Of a stretch of 64,000 bases of DNA, positions 35,721 to 44,158 are shown piece by piece. Source of the DNA: Roseibium porphyridii. GTDB lineage: Bacteria; Pseudomonadota; Alphaproteobacteria; Rhizobiales; Stappiaceae. A program made the position numbers and the translations under genes. Where the stretch lies: the NCBI RefSeq assembly GCF_026191725.2, contig NZ_CP120863.1, positions 4,754,001 to 4,818,000 on the forward strand, written 5' to 3'. The notes under the pieces are model-generated. The model made no database searches. It was not told the DNA's origin and worked only from the letters and a program-made list of their open reading frames with translations. How positions within the stretch are numbered: the first letter of the stretch is position 1; each line of letters begins with the position of its first letter.

Positions 35721-36584
35721 TTACTCAGCAATCGGCCCCAGTTCGCATGGCGCTTCGCTATCATCTGGAACAAAGAAATCCGGAGCCAGCGCGAGGCTCG
35801 GGTCAACGCGGTAGCGGTCGAAGTCGGATACGCCACGACTTGCAAGGAAGGTATCGTCGATCAGGAACTCGCCCGTAAAGTCTCGCGATGGAGAGGTGAA
35901 AACCTCATAAGCAGCGTCGGCGAGAATGTCTGGTGTTCGGCTTTGCTGCATCATCTTGTCGCCGCCGATTATGTTCTTGATTGCAGCAGTCGCAATTGTT
36001 GTGCGCGGCCACAACGCATTGACGGCGATGCCTTTGGACCGGAGTTCTCCCGACAAGCCGAGCACAACAAGGCTCATGCCATATTTGGCAATCGCATAAG
36101 GCGTGAAGGGAGCAAACCACTTTTCCTTCATGTCGAGGGGTGGAGACAACATGAGAATATGCGGATTGTCGGCCTGTCTGAGGTGTTCAATCGCATGCTT
36201 GCAGCAAGCCATCGTGCCACGCGTGTTGATCTGATGCATCAGATCGAACCGCTTCATGTCCGTTTGCTGAAGAGGTGTCAGCTGTATGGCACTGGCATTG
36301 TTGACCAGTATGTCGAGCCCGCCGAAATGATCAGCCGTTTTGTCGATTGCGGCCTTGACCGCCTCATCGTCGCGCACATCAAGGACGATTGGCAGCGCTT
36401 TGCCACCGGCAGCCTCAATTTCTTCTGCAGCTGAGAATATCGTGCCTTCCAGCTTCGGGTGAGGTTCCGCAGTTTTAGCGGCGACCGCAATGTTCGCGCC
36501 ATCACGGGCAGCCCTCAATGCGATGGCCTTTCCAATGCCACGAGAAGCGCCGGTGATAAAAAGTGTCTTTCCCTTCAGGGACAT
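35721..36584 (-). CDS. Short-chain dehydrogenase/reductase (HSDL2-like)
   Basis: The 287-residue enzyme has the SDR cofactor motif ITGASRGIGKAIA, NNASAI, a catalytic Tyr/Lys in YAIAKYGMS, and the Ser region replaced by MLSPPLDM. NALWPRTTI follows. Long SDRs of this type resemble the dehydrogenase domain of HSDL2, which acts in lipid metabolism. GGAGG precedes the ATG at 36584. It is the last gene in an operon-like run with an enoyl-CoA hydratase and an acyl-CoA dehydrogenase, so a role on a CoA-ester or hydroxy-acid intermediate is likely. Confidence 0.88.
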   Translation of the reverse strand: MSLKGKTLFITGASRGIGKAIALRAARDGANIAVAAKTAEPHPKLEGTIFSAAEEIEAAGGKALPIVLDVRDDEAVKAAIDKTADHFGGLDILVNNASAIQLTPLQQTDMKRFDLMHQINTRGTMACCKHAIEHLRQADNPHILMLSPPLDMKEKWFAPFTPYAIAKYGMSLVVLGLSGELRSKGIAVNALWPRTTIATAAIKNIIGGDKMMQQSRTPDILADAAYEVFTSPSRDFTGEFLIDDTFLASRGVSDFDRYRVDPSLALAPDFFVPDDSEAPCELGPIAE

Positions 36585-36651
36585 GAAGACCTCCTCCACA
36601 GTGTGTCAGCCAAAATTCGCCACGACATCCAATTGGTGCCAGGACGTTCGA

Positions 36652-37395
36652 TCAGGCCTTCTTTTTCATCATGAATGCCTGAAAGGCAGCAATCGTTTCC
36701 GGTGCGGTCAATCGGGCTGCAAAAATCTGAATCTCTTCTTCCACCCGGTCGGACAGTTGATCAACATTCCCGCGCAGCAGCTTGCGGGACAAAGCCATGG
36801 CTTCCGGTGGTTTTGAGGCAATGTCCAAAGCACAGGAGAGAGCAACCGCGTCGACATCTTCAGGGACAACCTGATTGACCAGCCCGGTTTGTGCCGCCTT
36901 TTCAGCTGAAAATGCGTTGCCCAGACAGAGCAATTCAAATGCCCGCGCATGCCCCATCAATTGCGGCCCCAGGAGACTGGAACCGGCCTCGGGCACCAGG
37001 CCCAGATCGACGAAGGGGGAACGGATCAGCGCACGCGGACTTGCAAACACCATATCGCAATGCATCAGCAGTGTCGTGCCGACGCCAATGGCAATGCCGT
37101 CAACCGATGCAACAATAGGCTTCTGATTTCGAACCAAAGCTCGCAGAAATCGGACGACCGGTGTGTCTGAAATGGCGACCTTGCCCGCATATTGCAGGAA
37201 ATCGCCGATATCGTTTCCGGCGGTGAACACCTCGGGCTGGCCGCAGATCAGGTGACAGCGCACATCCGTATTGCTGTTGCCCTGCTCCAAAGCTTCGGCA
37301 AGATCGTTGTACATCTGCCCTGTCAGGGCGTTCTTTTTCTCCGGCCTGTTCAGACGCATAGTCTGAACGCCGTTCTCAAGTGTTTTCAGGATCAC
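36652..37395 (-). CDS. Enoyl-CoA hydratase/isomerase family protein
   Basis: I start this at GTG 37395, with GGAG nine bases upstream, giving 247 residues; longer frames run into the dehydrogenase gene. Crotonase-fold features are RLNRPEKKNALTG, an oxyanion-hole stretch IVASVDGIAIGVGTTLL, and the catalytic-loop region FVDLGLVPEAGSSLLGPQLMG with Glu in VPEAG. The enzyme would hydrate an enoyl-CoA. It follows the DmdC-like dehydrogenase by 23 bases, so it likely acts on that product, as DmdD/AcuH do on methylthioacryloyl-CoA. Confidence 0.88.
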   Translation of the reverse strand: MILKTLENGVQTMRLNRPEKKNALTGQMYNDLAEALEQGNSNTDVRCHLICGQPEVFTAGNDIGDFLQYAGKVAISDTPVVRFLRALVRNQKPIVASVDGIAIGVGTTLLMHCDMVFASPRALIRSPFVDLGLVPEAGSSLLGPQLMGHARAFELLCLGNAFSAEKAAQTGLVNQVVPEDVDAVALSCALDIASKPPEAMALSRKLLRGNVDQLSDRVEEEIQIFAARLTAPETIAAFQAFMMKKKA

Positions 37396-37418
37396 CCCAA
37401 ATTCTCCAATCGGCGCGT

Positions 37419-39200
37419 TCAGGAGGCCAAGGCTTCTGCGTCGAAGGCCGTGATCGCCTCGGCTGACAGCAGAATGTCGGATCTCAGACCCGCGGTTTCG
37501 CCCAACAGCGTTTCGCAGTAGCTTCGTGCCAGAAGCGTGCGTTCCGCCATTCTGGCAGCAGGCTCTTCTGAAGAGCGCAGAGCGCCTTTGCAAAGCAATG
37601 CGCCACCAAGTGCCAGCCCTGCGATGCGCAGGTAAGGCGTTGCACCGGAGAGCGCATCGGCAACCCTGCCTTCCGACAATGCGGCAAGCATGTAGTCTGT
37701 TGCCTCTTCCAGATCCTTGATGCCGGCGACAAGACGTTCCGACGCGGCTCCGAATTCAGGACGATTGGATGCAGCAACTTCGCTGGCGATCCCGTTGAGC
37801 TCGTCGATAAATCCCTTGATGTGCTCTCCACCGGCGAGAGGCAGCTTTCGCAGAACAAGATCGATGGATTGGATCCCGTTCGTCCCTTCGTAAATCGGTG
37901 CGATGCGAGCATCACGAAGATGCTGTGCTGCACCGGTCTCTTCAATGAAGCCCATACCACCATGGATCTGCACCCCGAGGGATGCGACCTCAACACCGAA
38001 ATCCGTCGACAGTGCTTTTGCAATTGGCGTCAGCAGACTGGCACGATCGTTCCAGAATGCCTGTTCAACCTCGTTGTCCACGACGTTGGACATATCGATC
38101 GCATGTGCACAGGCGTAACAGACGGCGCGCGCAACCTGCGTCCGCGATTTCATGCCAAGCAACATGCGCTTGATGTCCGGATGACGCGCGATCGGGCTCA
38201 TGCCTTCGCTATTGTCTCCAGGTGCCTTACCCTGCCGCCGATCGACGGCGTAACCTAGGGCGTGCTGATAGGCACGTTCTGCAACACCCAGTCCCTGTAT
38301 CCCAACAGCCAGGCGTGCATTGTTCATCATGGTGAACATACAAGCCAGACCCCGGTTTTCTTCGCCGATCAGCCATGCCCTGGCACCACCTTCATCGCCA
38401 TAGACCATGGTGCAGGTGGGTGAACCGTGAATGCCCATCTTGTGCTCAACACCGGCGACCTTGACGTCGTTTCGCTCACCCAGCGAACCATCATCATTGA
38501 CCAGGAACTTTGGAACCAGAAACAGCGAGATACCCCTGGTACCCGCGGGAGCGTCCGGCAAACGTGCCAGCACCATATGAATGATGTTTTCGGTCAGGTC
38601 ATGGTCGCCGTAGGTAATGAAGATTTTTTGCCCAAAGACGCGATAGCTGCCGTCGTCGGCACGTTCTGCCTTGGCCTTGAGTGCGTTCAGATCCGATCCT
38701 GCCTGAGGCTCCGTCAGGTTCATCGTGCCCATCCACTCGCCTGAAACCAGCTTCTCAAGATACTTGGCTTTCAACTCATCGGACGCATGCTTTTCCATCG
38801 CTTCAACAGCGCCAATAGTGAGCGTCGGACCTATGGCGAATGCCATTGAGCCGGAGTTCCACATCTCCATCGCCGCTGCCGAAAGCATCTGGGGCAGTCC
38901 CTGCCCGCCATGCTCCGGTGCTGCCGTCAAGCCGTTCCAACCACCTTCGATCCATGCATGATACGCCTCGCGCCAGCCAGGAGGTGTCGATACGTTTCCG
39001 TCCACCAAAGGTGTGCCATGCTTATCTGCAACGGAGTTGAGCGGCGCAATTTCCTCGGATGCAAACCGCCCGGCCTCATTCAGGATCGCATCAACCAGGT
39101 CGTCCCCCAACTCAGCGTGATGCGGATTGTCCTGCAGATCCTCCAGGCCGCAGACACGCTTCAAGGTGAAAGCAATTTCCTCGACTGGTGCGCGATACAT
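37419..39200 (-). CDS. Acyl-CoA dehydrogenase, DmdC-like (3-methylmercaptopropionyl-CoA dehydrogenase family)
   Basis: At 593 residues this belongs to the long acyl-CoA dehydrogenases related to DmdC. It has GEWMGTMNLTEPQAGSDLN in the FAD region, GQKIFITYGDHDLTENIIH, a VGIQGLGVAERAYQHAL helix, and the conserved QIHGGMGFIEETGAAQHLRDARI...YEGTNGIQ. DmdC oxidises 3-methylmercaptopropionyl-CoA during DMSP demethylation, but close relatives occur in many bacteria that do not use DMSP. It leads an operon with an enoyl-CoA hydratase and an SDR. An 18-bp palindrome lies 128 bases upstream. Confidence 0.88.
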   Translation of the reverse strand: MYRAPVEEIAFTLKRVCGLEDLQDNPHHAELGDDLVDAILNEAGRFASEEIAPLNSVADKHGTPLVDGNVSTPPGWREAYHAWIEGGWNGLTAAPEHGGQGLPQMLSAAAMEMWNSGSMAFAIGPTLTIGAVEAMEKHASDELKAKYLEKLVSGEWMGTMNLTEPQAGSDLNALKAKAERADDGSYRVFGQKIFITYGDHDLTENIIHMVLARLPDAPAGTRGISLFLVPKFLVNDDGSLGERNDVKVAGVEHKMGIHGSPTCTMVYGDEGGARAWLIGEENRGLACMFTMMNNARLAVGIQGLGVAERAYQHALGYAVDRRQGKAPGDNSEGMSPIARHPDIKRMLLGMKSRTQVARAVCYACAHAIDMSNVVDNEVEQAFWNDRASLLTPIAKALSTDFGVEVASLGVQIHGGMGFIEETGAAQHLRDARIAPIYEGTNGIQSIDLVLRKLPLAGGEHIKGFIDELNGIASEVAASNRPEFGAASERLVAGIKDLEEATDYMLAALSEGRVADALSGATPYLRIAGLALGGALLCKGALRSSEEPAARMAERTLLARSYCETLLGETAGLRSDILLSAEAITAFDAEALAS

Positions 39201-39327
39201 TCAGGTCCTCCCACGAACGGCCGGTTTGCGACGTTCGTTGTTGTTTTTCGCTGTTTTGAGCTTGACGCGAAGCGGGCTTCTCCGCAAAAGGCGCGTGTGT
39301 ACAGCAGTTGGACAGGACAATAGACCA

Positions 39328-39345
39328 GTTGACGTTAACGTCAAC
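39328..39345. promoter_or_regulatory. 18-bp perfect palindrome upstream of acyl-CoA dehydrogenase operon
   Basis: GTTGACGTTAACGTCAAC is perfectly self-complementary and lies between the divergent acyl-CoA dehydrogenase and Sua5 genes. The paired ACGT half-sites resemble operators of MerR-family LiuR-type regulators of branched-chain and acyl-CoA catabolism; that link is inferred. Expected role: repression of the operon at 39200 until a CoA ester appears. Confidence 0.6.
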
Positions 39346-39426
39346 CCATGCCCCTGCGGCAGGTCACCGTCTTTTTTGTGTTAACCGTTCGCCGGCTTCT
39401 GAAATCTATGGATCATTAGGTGTTGG

Positions 39427-40428
39427 ATGCAGCGCTGGACCCTCGATACCAATTTGCCGGACTGGCAATCCGCACCGCAGGCAGACGCGGTCGCGGAAGT
39501 GTTGCTGAACGGGGACCTTGCTGCAATTCCTACGGAAACCGTCTATGGGCTTGCAGCAGATGCAACAAATGGGGTCGCCTGCGCAAAGATCTTTGAAGCC
39601 AAGGGACGACCACAATTCAACCCGCTGATCTCTCATTTGCAATCAACTGAAACGGCACTTGAGCACGGAGAGTTCAACGACAAGGCAATCCGCCTAGCAA
39701 GAGCTTTTTGGCCAGGCCCTTTGACACTGGTTGTCCCCCGGAGACCATCCTCGACAATCTCCGATCTGGCAACTGCCGGACTTGCGTCCGTAGCACTTCG
39801 TGTCCCGGAAGGCCCGGTCATGCGCTTCCTCGCTGAAAAGACAGGGCGACCTCTCGCAGCACCAAGCGCAAACCGATCAGGCAGGATCAGTCCGACACGG
39901 GCAGAGGACGTCATCGCGGATCTTGGCCCTGCACTTGGAGCCATTGTCGACACTGGCCCCTGTCCTGTGGGGATCGAATCCACGATTGTCGGCCTCGTGG
40001 ACGACCAACCGCTCCTGCTTCGTCCGGGCGGCCTTGCGCGCGAGGACATCGAGGCGATTCTCGACGAGCACCTTGAATGCACTGAAGCCAATGCGGAAGA
40101 AAATGCACCGACTGCTCCGGGAATGCTGTCGTCGCACTACGCACCAGATGCCAAGCTGATTATGAACGCGACCGAGGCCAGTCCAACAGACGCATTATTG
40201 TCATTCGGTCCGGACCCACTGCCGGGTGCTGATGGAGCCTTTTCCGAATTCAATTTGAGTCCGTCAGGCGACCTCGCCGAAGCGGCTGCAAACCTATTTC
40301 ACGCTATGCGGACGCTCGATTTAAGCGGTGCGGACGTCATTCGCGCACAAATTATCCCCAACTTTGGGCTGGGTGAGGCGATCAACGACCGGTTGCGTCG
40401 CGCGGCCGCCCCGCGAGGAACCGGCTGA
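39427..40428 (+). CDS. tsaC: L-threonylcarbamoyladenylate synthase (Sua5/YwlC type)
   Basis: The 333-residue protein joins a YrdC domain (1-210; IPTETVYGLAADATN, KGRPQFNPLI, SANRSGRISPT, TIVGLV) to a C-terminal Sua5 domain (215-333; APGMLSSHYAPDAKL). The length fits Sua5 and not the shorter TsaC. It makes threonylcarbamoyl-AMP from threonine, bicarbonate and ATP for t6A37 modification of ANN-decoding tRNAs. Divergent from the acyl-CoA dehydrogenase operon. Confidence 0.93.
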   Translation: MQRWTLDTNLPDWQSAPQADAVAEVLLNGDLAAIPTETVYGLAADATNGVACAKIFEAKGRPQFNPLISHLQSTETALEHGEFNDKAIRLARAFWPGPLTLVVPRRPSSTISDLATAGLASVALRVPEGPVMRFLAEKTGRPLAAPSANRSGRISPTRAEDVIADLGPALGAIVDTGPCPVGIESTIVGLVDDQPLLLRPGGLAREDIEAILDEHLECTEANAEENAPTAPGMLSSHYAPDAKLIMNATEASPTDALLSFGPDPLPGADGAFSEFNLSPSGDLAEAAANLFHAMRTLDLSGADVIRAQIIPNFGLGEAINDRLRRAAAPRGTG

Positions 40429-40769
40429 AGGTCTGACTTTCACATCGAAAGCTCAGCAACCTGGCGATGAAAATTTTGCCGCTTTCTTTACCACTCGTTA
40501 AAAAAGCCTTAAAAATCAGCAGCTCCCGCACGTCTGCCGAGGCGTGAAAATGTGTCTAATCAACTTAAGTTAAGTTCATGACACGGCAAGAAACGTCAGC
40601 CAGTTTTAAAGATACGCTCTCATCATGACGTAACTTCTCTTAAGCAAACCGCCTAATAAGAACGGTCAAAATTGGGCATCCAACATACTTATCAACACCG
40701 ACATGCAGAGGGATTACGGTAAAAAGCTCGCATTCCCTTACTGGAATCACGTAGTTTAACAATCAGAAT

Positions 40770-40850
40770 TGAGATGCAGCGGACCTCCCCTCGGGCATTG
40801 CGGTGCTCGCACCTTTACCAAGGCCGGCAATTTTGCCGGCCTCTTTTTTT
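40770..40850 (+). ncRNA. Candidate small RNA with CCTCCCC motif and intrinsic terminator
   Basis: Within about 80 bases there is an ACCTCCCC stretch at 40783-40790, complementary to Shine-Dalgarno sequences, a short hairpin GGTG-CTCG-CACC at 40802-40813 and a strong terminator hairpin at 40822-40850. Several alphaproteobacterial sRNAs carry such C-rich anti-SD motifs. The 5' end and promoter are not determined. It could instead be a distal terminator region without an independent transcript. Confidence 0.4.
40822..40850 (+). terminator. Strong rho-independent terminator
   Basis: GGCCGGCAA-TT-TTGCCGGCC is a perfect 9-bp stem followed by TCTTTTTTT on the plus strand. It would end a plus-strand transcript starting upstream, and it isolates the deacetylase gene from it. 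Confidence 0.85.
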
Positions 40851-40969
40851 GGCGGAACGCACCTGTAGGCCTCTGCACGTTCTGATACCTATCGTTAATT
40901 GACAGCTTCAGACGCAACAGTTCTGATGCCCGGACAACATTTAATCAAATAACGTCCGGAAACGCCCCT

Positions 40970-41899
40970 TTGTCCACGCTCATCCTGCACCACACATCTT
41001 ACTTGGATCACCTTACGCCGGTTGGGCACCCGGAACGACCCGACCGGATACGCGCGATCGATCGCATTCTGGAGCACGAAAAGTTCCAGTCCGTTGAGCG
41101 TGATCTCGCTCCAATGGGGGCCGTTGAAGATATCGCACGTGCCCACCCGATGAGTTATGTGGATCATCTGCACCGGCTCGCTCCCAAGGAAGGCACCGCG
41201 CGTGTGGATGCTGACACGACCATGTCGCCAGGCACCTGGGAAGCAGCAATGCGCGGCGTCGGCGGCGCGTGCCGAGCGGTGGACGAAGTGCTGACCAAAA
41301 AGGTCAACAACGCCTTCTCGGCTTCGCGCCCACCGGGACATCATGCGGAGAAAGACCGTTCGATGGGCTTTTGTTTCTTCAACAATGTTGCAGTTGCTGC
41401 TCGATATGCGCAGGACAAATATGGCATCGACCGAGTAGCGATCATCGATTTTGACGTGCATCACGGAAACGGAACCCAGGATATTTTCTGGGATGACCCG
41501 AGTGTCATGTACTGCTCCACACACCAGATGCCTCTCTATCCGGGCTCTGGCGCCGCATCCGAAACCGGTGAAGCAAACACAATTGTAAATGTGCCTTTGG
41601 CTCCCGGTGAAGACGGCGCGGGATTCAAGGAAGCCTTCGAGGCAATCCTACTGCCCCGACTTGATCACTATGCGCCCGAACTGGTGATCATTTCAGCCGG
41701 CTTCGACGCACATGCACGAGATCCTCTGGGAGGGCTCAATCTGGTTGAGGCAGACTTCGCCTGGGCCACGCGAGCGCTCATGGATGTTGCGGACAAGCAC
41801 TGCGACGGCCACGTGATTTCCGCACTCGAAGGAGGGTATGATCTTGAAGGATTGGCCCGCTCAACCGCAGCCCATGTCATGACTCTAATGACCGGGTGA
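40970..41899 (+). CDS. Histone deacetylase-like amidohydrolase (HDAC/AcuC/AphA family)
   Basis: The 309-residue protein starts at TTG 40970. It has the class II-like HDAC core: GHPERPDRIRAID, RPPGHHAEKDRSMGFCFFNN with the His pair, IIDFDVHHGNGTQDIFW with zinc ligands Asp and His, and ISAGFDAHARDPLGG with the third ligand. In bacteria such enzymes deacetylate acetylated polyamines, acetoin-related substrates or proteins. It precedes xseB in the same direction, an order I recall from other Hyphomicrobiales. Confidence 0.92.
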   Translation: MSTLILHHTSYLDHLTPVGHPERPDRIRAIDRILEHEKFQSVERDLAPMGAVEDIARAHPMSYVDHLHRLAPKEGTARVDADTTMSPGTWEAAMRGVGGACRAVDEVLTKKVNNAFSASRPPGHHAEKDRSMGFCFFNNVAVAARYAQDKYGIDRVAIIDFDVHHGNGTQDIFWDDPSVMYCSTHQMPLYPGSGAASETGEANTIVNVPLAPGEDGAGFKEAFEAILLPRLDHYAPELVIISAGFDAHARDPLGGLNLVEADFAWATRALMDVADKHCDGHVISALEGGYDLEGLARSTAAHVMTLMTG

Positions 41900-42039
41900 C
41901 AGGCGTTTCAGGTCTGCGGCCTCAAAAGCACGGGGATCTTTCAAGTCATAGGTCCGCAAGGTCTTGACCTTGGCGGCCAAGCCCGCAAGTTTGCACCAAG
42001 GCGCTGCTTGGCGCTGGACGCAAACCAGGAACCGCTCTG

Positions 42040-42288
42040 ATGACCGACGCTGCAAACGACATCGCCAGCCTTTCTTTTGAAGAGGCACTCAAGCAGTTGG
42101 AGACGATCGTCAGAGAACTGGAACAGGGCAATGTACCGCTTGAGCGCAGCATAGAGATGTATGAACGCGGAGACGTTTTGCGCAAACACTGCGATACACT
42201 GCTGAAATCTGCCGAAGCCAAGGTTGAGAAAATTCAGCTCGGACAAAACGGAGAGCCGAGCGGTAGCGAGACGCTCGACCCGCAATAG
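42040..42288 (+). CDS. xseB: Exodeoxyribonuclease VII small subunit
   Basis: The 82-residue product has the XseB hairpin: [54 protein letters not shown]. With XseA it forms the nuclease that digests single-stranded DNA in both directions; xseA is not in this window. Length is standard. It lies 140 bases after the deacetylase gene. Confidence 0.95.
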   Translation: MTDAANDIASLSFEEALKQLETIVRELEQGNVPLERSIEMYERGDVLRKHCDTLLKSAEAKVEKIQLGQNGEPSGSETLDPQ

Positions 42289-42512
42289 AATTCACCCCTT
42301 GCCGTAAAGACGTCTTTGCGACACTGCGGGTTTCAACCTTACCCGCCCCCGCCGCCCGTCACACCTGCACTTTCGAAGACACTGCCTCTTCAAAGGACAC
42401 TTGCAAAGTTGATCCCTTTGCTTGGTCAACGACAGATCTACGCGACGTTACGCGAGCTTCCAACAGAGCTCACAGTCAAAACAAGCGTTTTATATTGCAA
42501 TGTTTATATCGA

Positions 42513-42524
42513 ATTGATATCAAT
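42513..42524. promoter_or_regulatory. 12-bp palindrome upstream of LuxR-type gene
   Basis: ATTGATATCAAT is a perfect palindrome 51 bases before the LuxR-type start codon, in a markedly AT-rich stretch. It could be an autoregulatory site. Confidence 0.35.
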
Positions 42525-42575
42525 ATTTGCGACCTCAAGAGGACTCTATGTAATAATTAGTAGATCAAACACTGT

Positions 42576-43766
42576 ATGCCTGCACTTAGCAAAACAGATG
42601 AAGTGGAACTACTTTTACGCGTCCTTGAGTGCTCAACACAATCGGAAGCATGGCCCAGGATTCTTGAAGCAATCGACTCCAGCCTCGGCTGCAAGTGTTT
42701 TCTCTCCGAATTTGACGATGATGGTGACCCGCTTTCCGGGTTTGGCGGCGAAGCACCTGCGAGAGATTTCGGAGCTGTGCTTGAGCGCATTGAAACAGAG
42801 GGCGGGCGAACTGCGCTCCAGTTCCTGATCAGCGAAGCGTCCCTTTATTATCCTTATTGCAAAACTGCCCTGAACCGGCACACGCCTGGATCAAATGCAG
42901 TTTCCAGTCAGGATCAGCCAGGTGCAGAGGATCAATTGTCCGTGGCGGACGCTGTACCCCCCTTTCAACAAGCGCCTGGATTGATCTCTCCTGTCTGGCG
43001 AGGCGACAGAACAACCATTCTCTTTGGATGCTTCTTCGTGGAACACACGCCCGAAACAGTTGATGTTGCAGTTGCCAGTGAGACATTCCGGCGGTTGACC
43101 AAAGCAATCTCACCGGCTCTTAGCCTGCATTTTCAGCTTGAAAAGGAACGCGTCGGCAATCTGATGCAGCAGGTGCTGCTTTCGTCTCTGGACCGTTCCG
43201 TCATTCTCATCAGTGCTGATCGAAACATCCTTGCAGCAACACCTACCGGTTCAACCGCGTTTGCAGATATCGATGCTGCTGAGCCAAGGCGCGGCAAACT
43301 TGTCGTTAAAAACAAGTTGATCGAAGCCGCCCTTCAGGACTTGTCGGCAGAGTGCAAATCACCGCAACAAAACTCCAAGTCTCCCGGTAACGCGGATCAA
43401 ACCCGATCCGTCTACGTAACCACGGCAGACAACGTGCCTCGCAGAGTTGCGATCGAAATGGTTCCTCCGGCACTGGCGGACAGCGGCTCCACATCGACAC
43501 CCTGGTTTCTTGTCAGCGTCAGCGAACCGGCGGATTTGCCGGAAGAACTCGAGCAGGTTCTGCAGGACAGATACGATCTGTCCCAGTCAGAAGCTCATTT
43601 GGCTCGAAACCTGACAATGACCGGATCAATGAACGAGACCGTGGAGCACCTGGGCATTACGCGGAACACTGCCAAAACCCATCTAAGGCGCATCTATGAA
43701 AAGACAGGCGCGCACACACAACTGCAACTCGCAAGCCTGATCTACAGGCTCGCCGGACTGTTTTAG
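42576..43766 (+). CDS. LuxR-type HTH transcriptional regulator
   Basis: The 396-residue protein ends in a LuxR/GerE HTH (about 330-396): RYDLSQSEAHLARNLTMTGS, then LGITRNTAKTHLRRIYEKTG. The N-terminal 320 residues look like a sensory region with two weak PAS/GAF-like parts (RILEAIDSSLGCKCFLSEFD; LLSSLDRSVILISADRNILA), but have no clear phosphoacceptor or autoinducer site. It interrupts the usual xseB-dxs neighbourhood. Both flanks are clearly AT-rich compared with the window, a possible sign of later insertion. No obvious ribosome site precedes the ATG. Target unknown. Confidence 0.82.
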   Translation: MPALSKTDEVELLLRVLECSTQSEAWPRILEAIDSSLGCKCFLSEFDDDGDPLSGFGGEAPARDFGAVLERIETEGGRTALQFLISEASLYYPYCKTALNRHTPGSNAVSSQDQPGAEDQLSVADAVPPFQQAPGLISPVWRGDRTTILFGCFFVEHTPETVDVAVASETFRRLTKAISPALSLHFQLEKERVGNLMQQVLLSSLDRSVILISADRNILAATPTGSTAFADIDAAEPRRGKLVVKNKLIEAALQDLSAECKSPQQNSKSPGNADQTRSVYVTTADNVPRRVAIEMVPPALADSGSTSTPWFLVSVSEPADLPEELEQVLQDRYDLSQSEAHLARNLTMTGSMNETVEHLGITRNTAKTHLRRIYEKTGAHTQLQLASLIYRLAGLF

Positions 43767-43849
43767 GAAAGGTCAGCGACCTGGCTCAAATATTATTATA
43801 AGTTATTGAAAATAATATTATATAGTGACTTCAAGACATTGAATTGAAC

Positions 43850-43878
43850 AAAAAAATGGGGCCGCGAGATGCGACCCC
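43850..43878 (-). terminator. Rho-independent terminator with no minus-strand gene
   Basis: On the minus strand an 8-bp stem with one mismatch (GGGGTCGC / GCGGCCCC) is followed by ATTTTTTT. It supports a short minus-strand transcript in the LuxR-dxs gap. Confidence 0.7.
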
Positions 43879-43975
43879 AAGTTGATCACTGTGCACGTGG
43901 CCCCATCGACCACGCTAAATTCATTAGGCCAGATCCAGCAAAGATGCATCACCCAAACGGGTGATTACGTATAAT
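43850..43975 (-). ncRNA. Candidate minus-strand small RNA with three hairpins and intrinsic terminator
   Basis: Read on the minus strand, the order is hairpin 1 ATCACCC-GTTT-GGGTGAT (43965-43948), hairpin 2 CGTGG-N9-CCACG (43914-43896), and a terminator GGGGTCGC-ATCTC-GCGGCCCC with ATTTTTTTG (43878-43850). There is no minus-strand protein gene nearby for this terminator to serve. The 5' boundary is set only by hairpin 1. I do not recognise an Rfam family. Alternative: the terminator ends unstructured antisense transcription from dxs. Confidence 0.5.
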
Positions 43976-44158
43976 TTCGTCAAAAGTTGCGCAGCATTTG
44001 CACCAGTGCGACCCTATTTTGAAAATTCGATCGACACAGCTTCTCATCCGAAGGAACCACAAGGCTAAAATGGCGCATTCCAACACCACCATTTGCGCGC
44101 TATATCCCGTTGGTGTATGCCTGCCCGCCATGCCTGAAATCTTGGAGCCGTCTTAAGA

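Larger units (their letters stand above)
40429..40969 (+). other. Intergenic region with palindromes, a candidate sRNA and a strong terminator
   Basis: No protein-coding gene is recognised in these 541 bases. Seen are AACTTAAGTT (near 40564, a 10-bp palindrome), an ATTCC-N6-GGAAT repeat near 40733, a candidate sRNA at about 40770-40850 and its terminator. The sRNA terminator is almost 400 bases past the Sua5 stop, so it is unlikely to serve Sua5 alone. Confidence 0.5.
43767..44158. other. Intergenic region before dxs with AT hairpin and candidate minus-strand sRNA
   Basis: No gene is supported in these 392 bases. An AT-only inverted repeat AATATTATT...AATAATATT occupies 43789-43819. A set of three hairpins at 43850-43965, readable as an RNA only on the minus strand, is listed separately. 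A 60-codon minus-strand frame at 43949-44131 has no family features. Confidence 0.5.

Noticed and set aside
43949..44131. 60-codon minus-strand frame near dxs
   Set aside because: No ribosome site and no motif; the hairpins and terminator below it fit a small RNA better.
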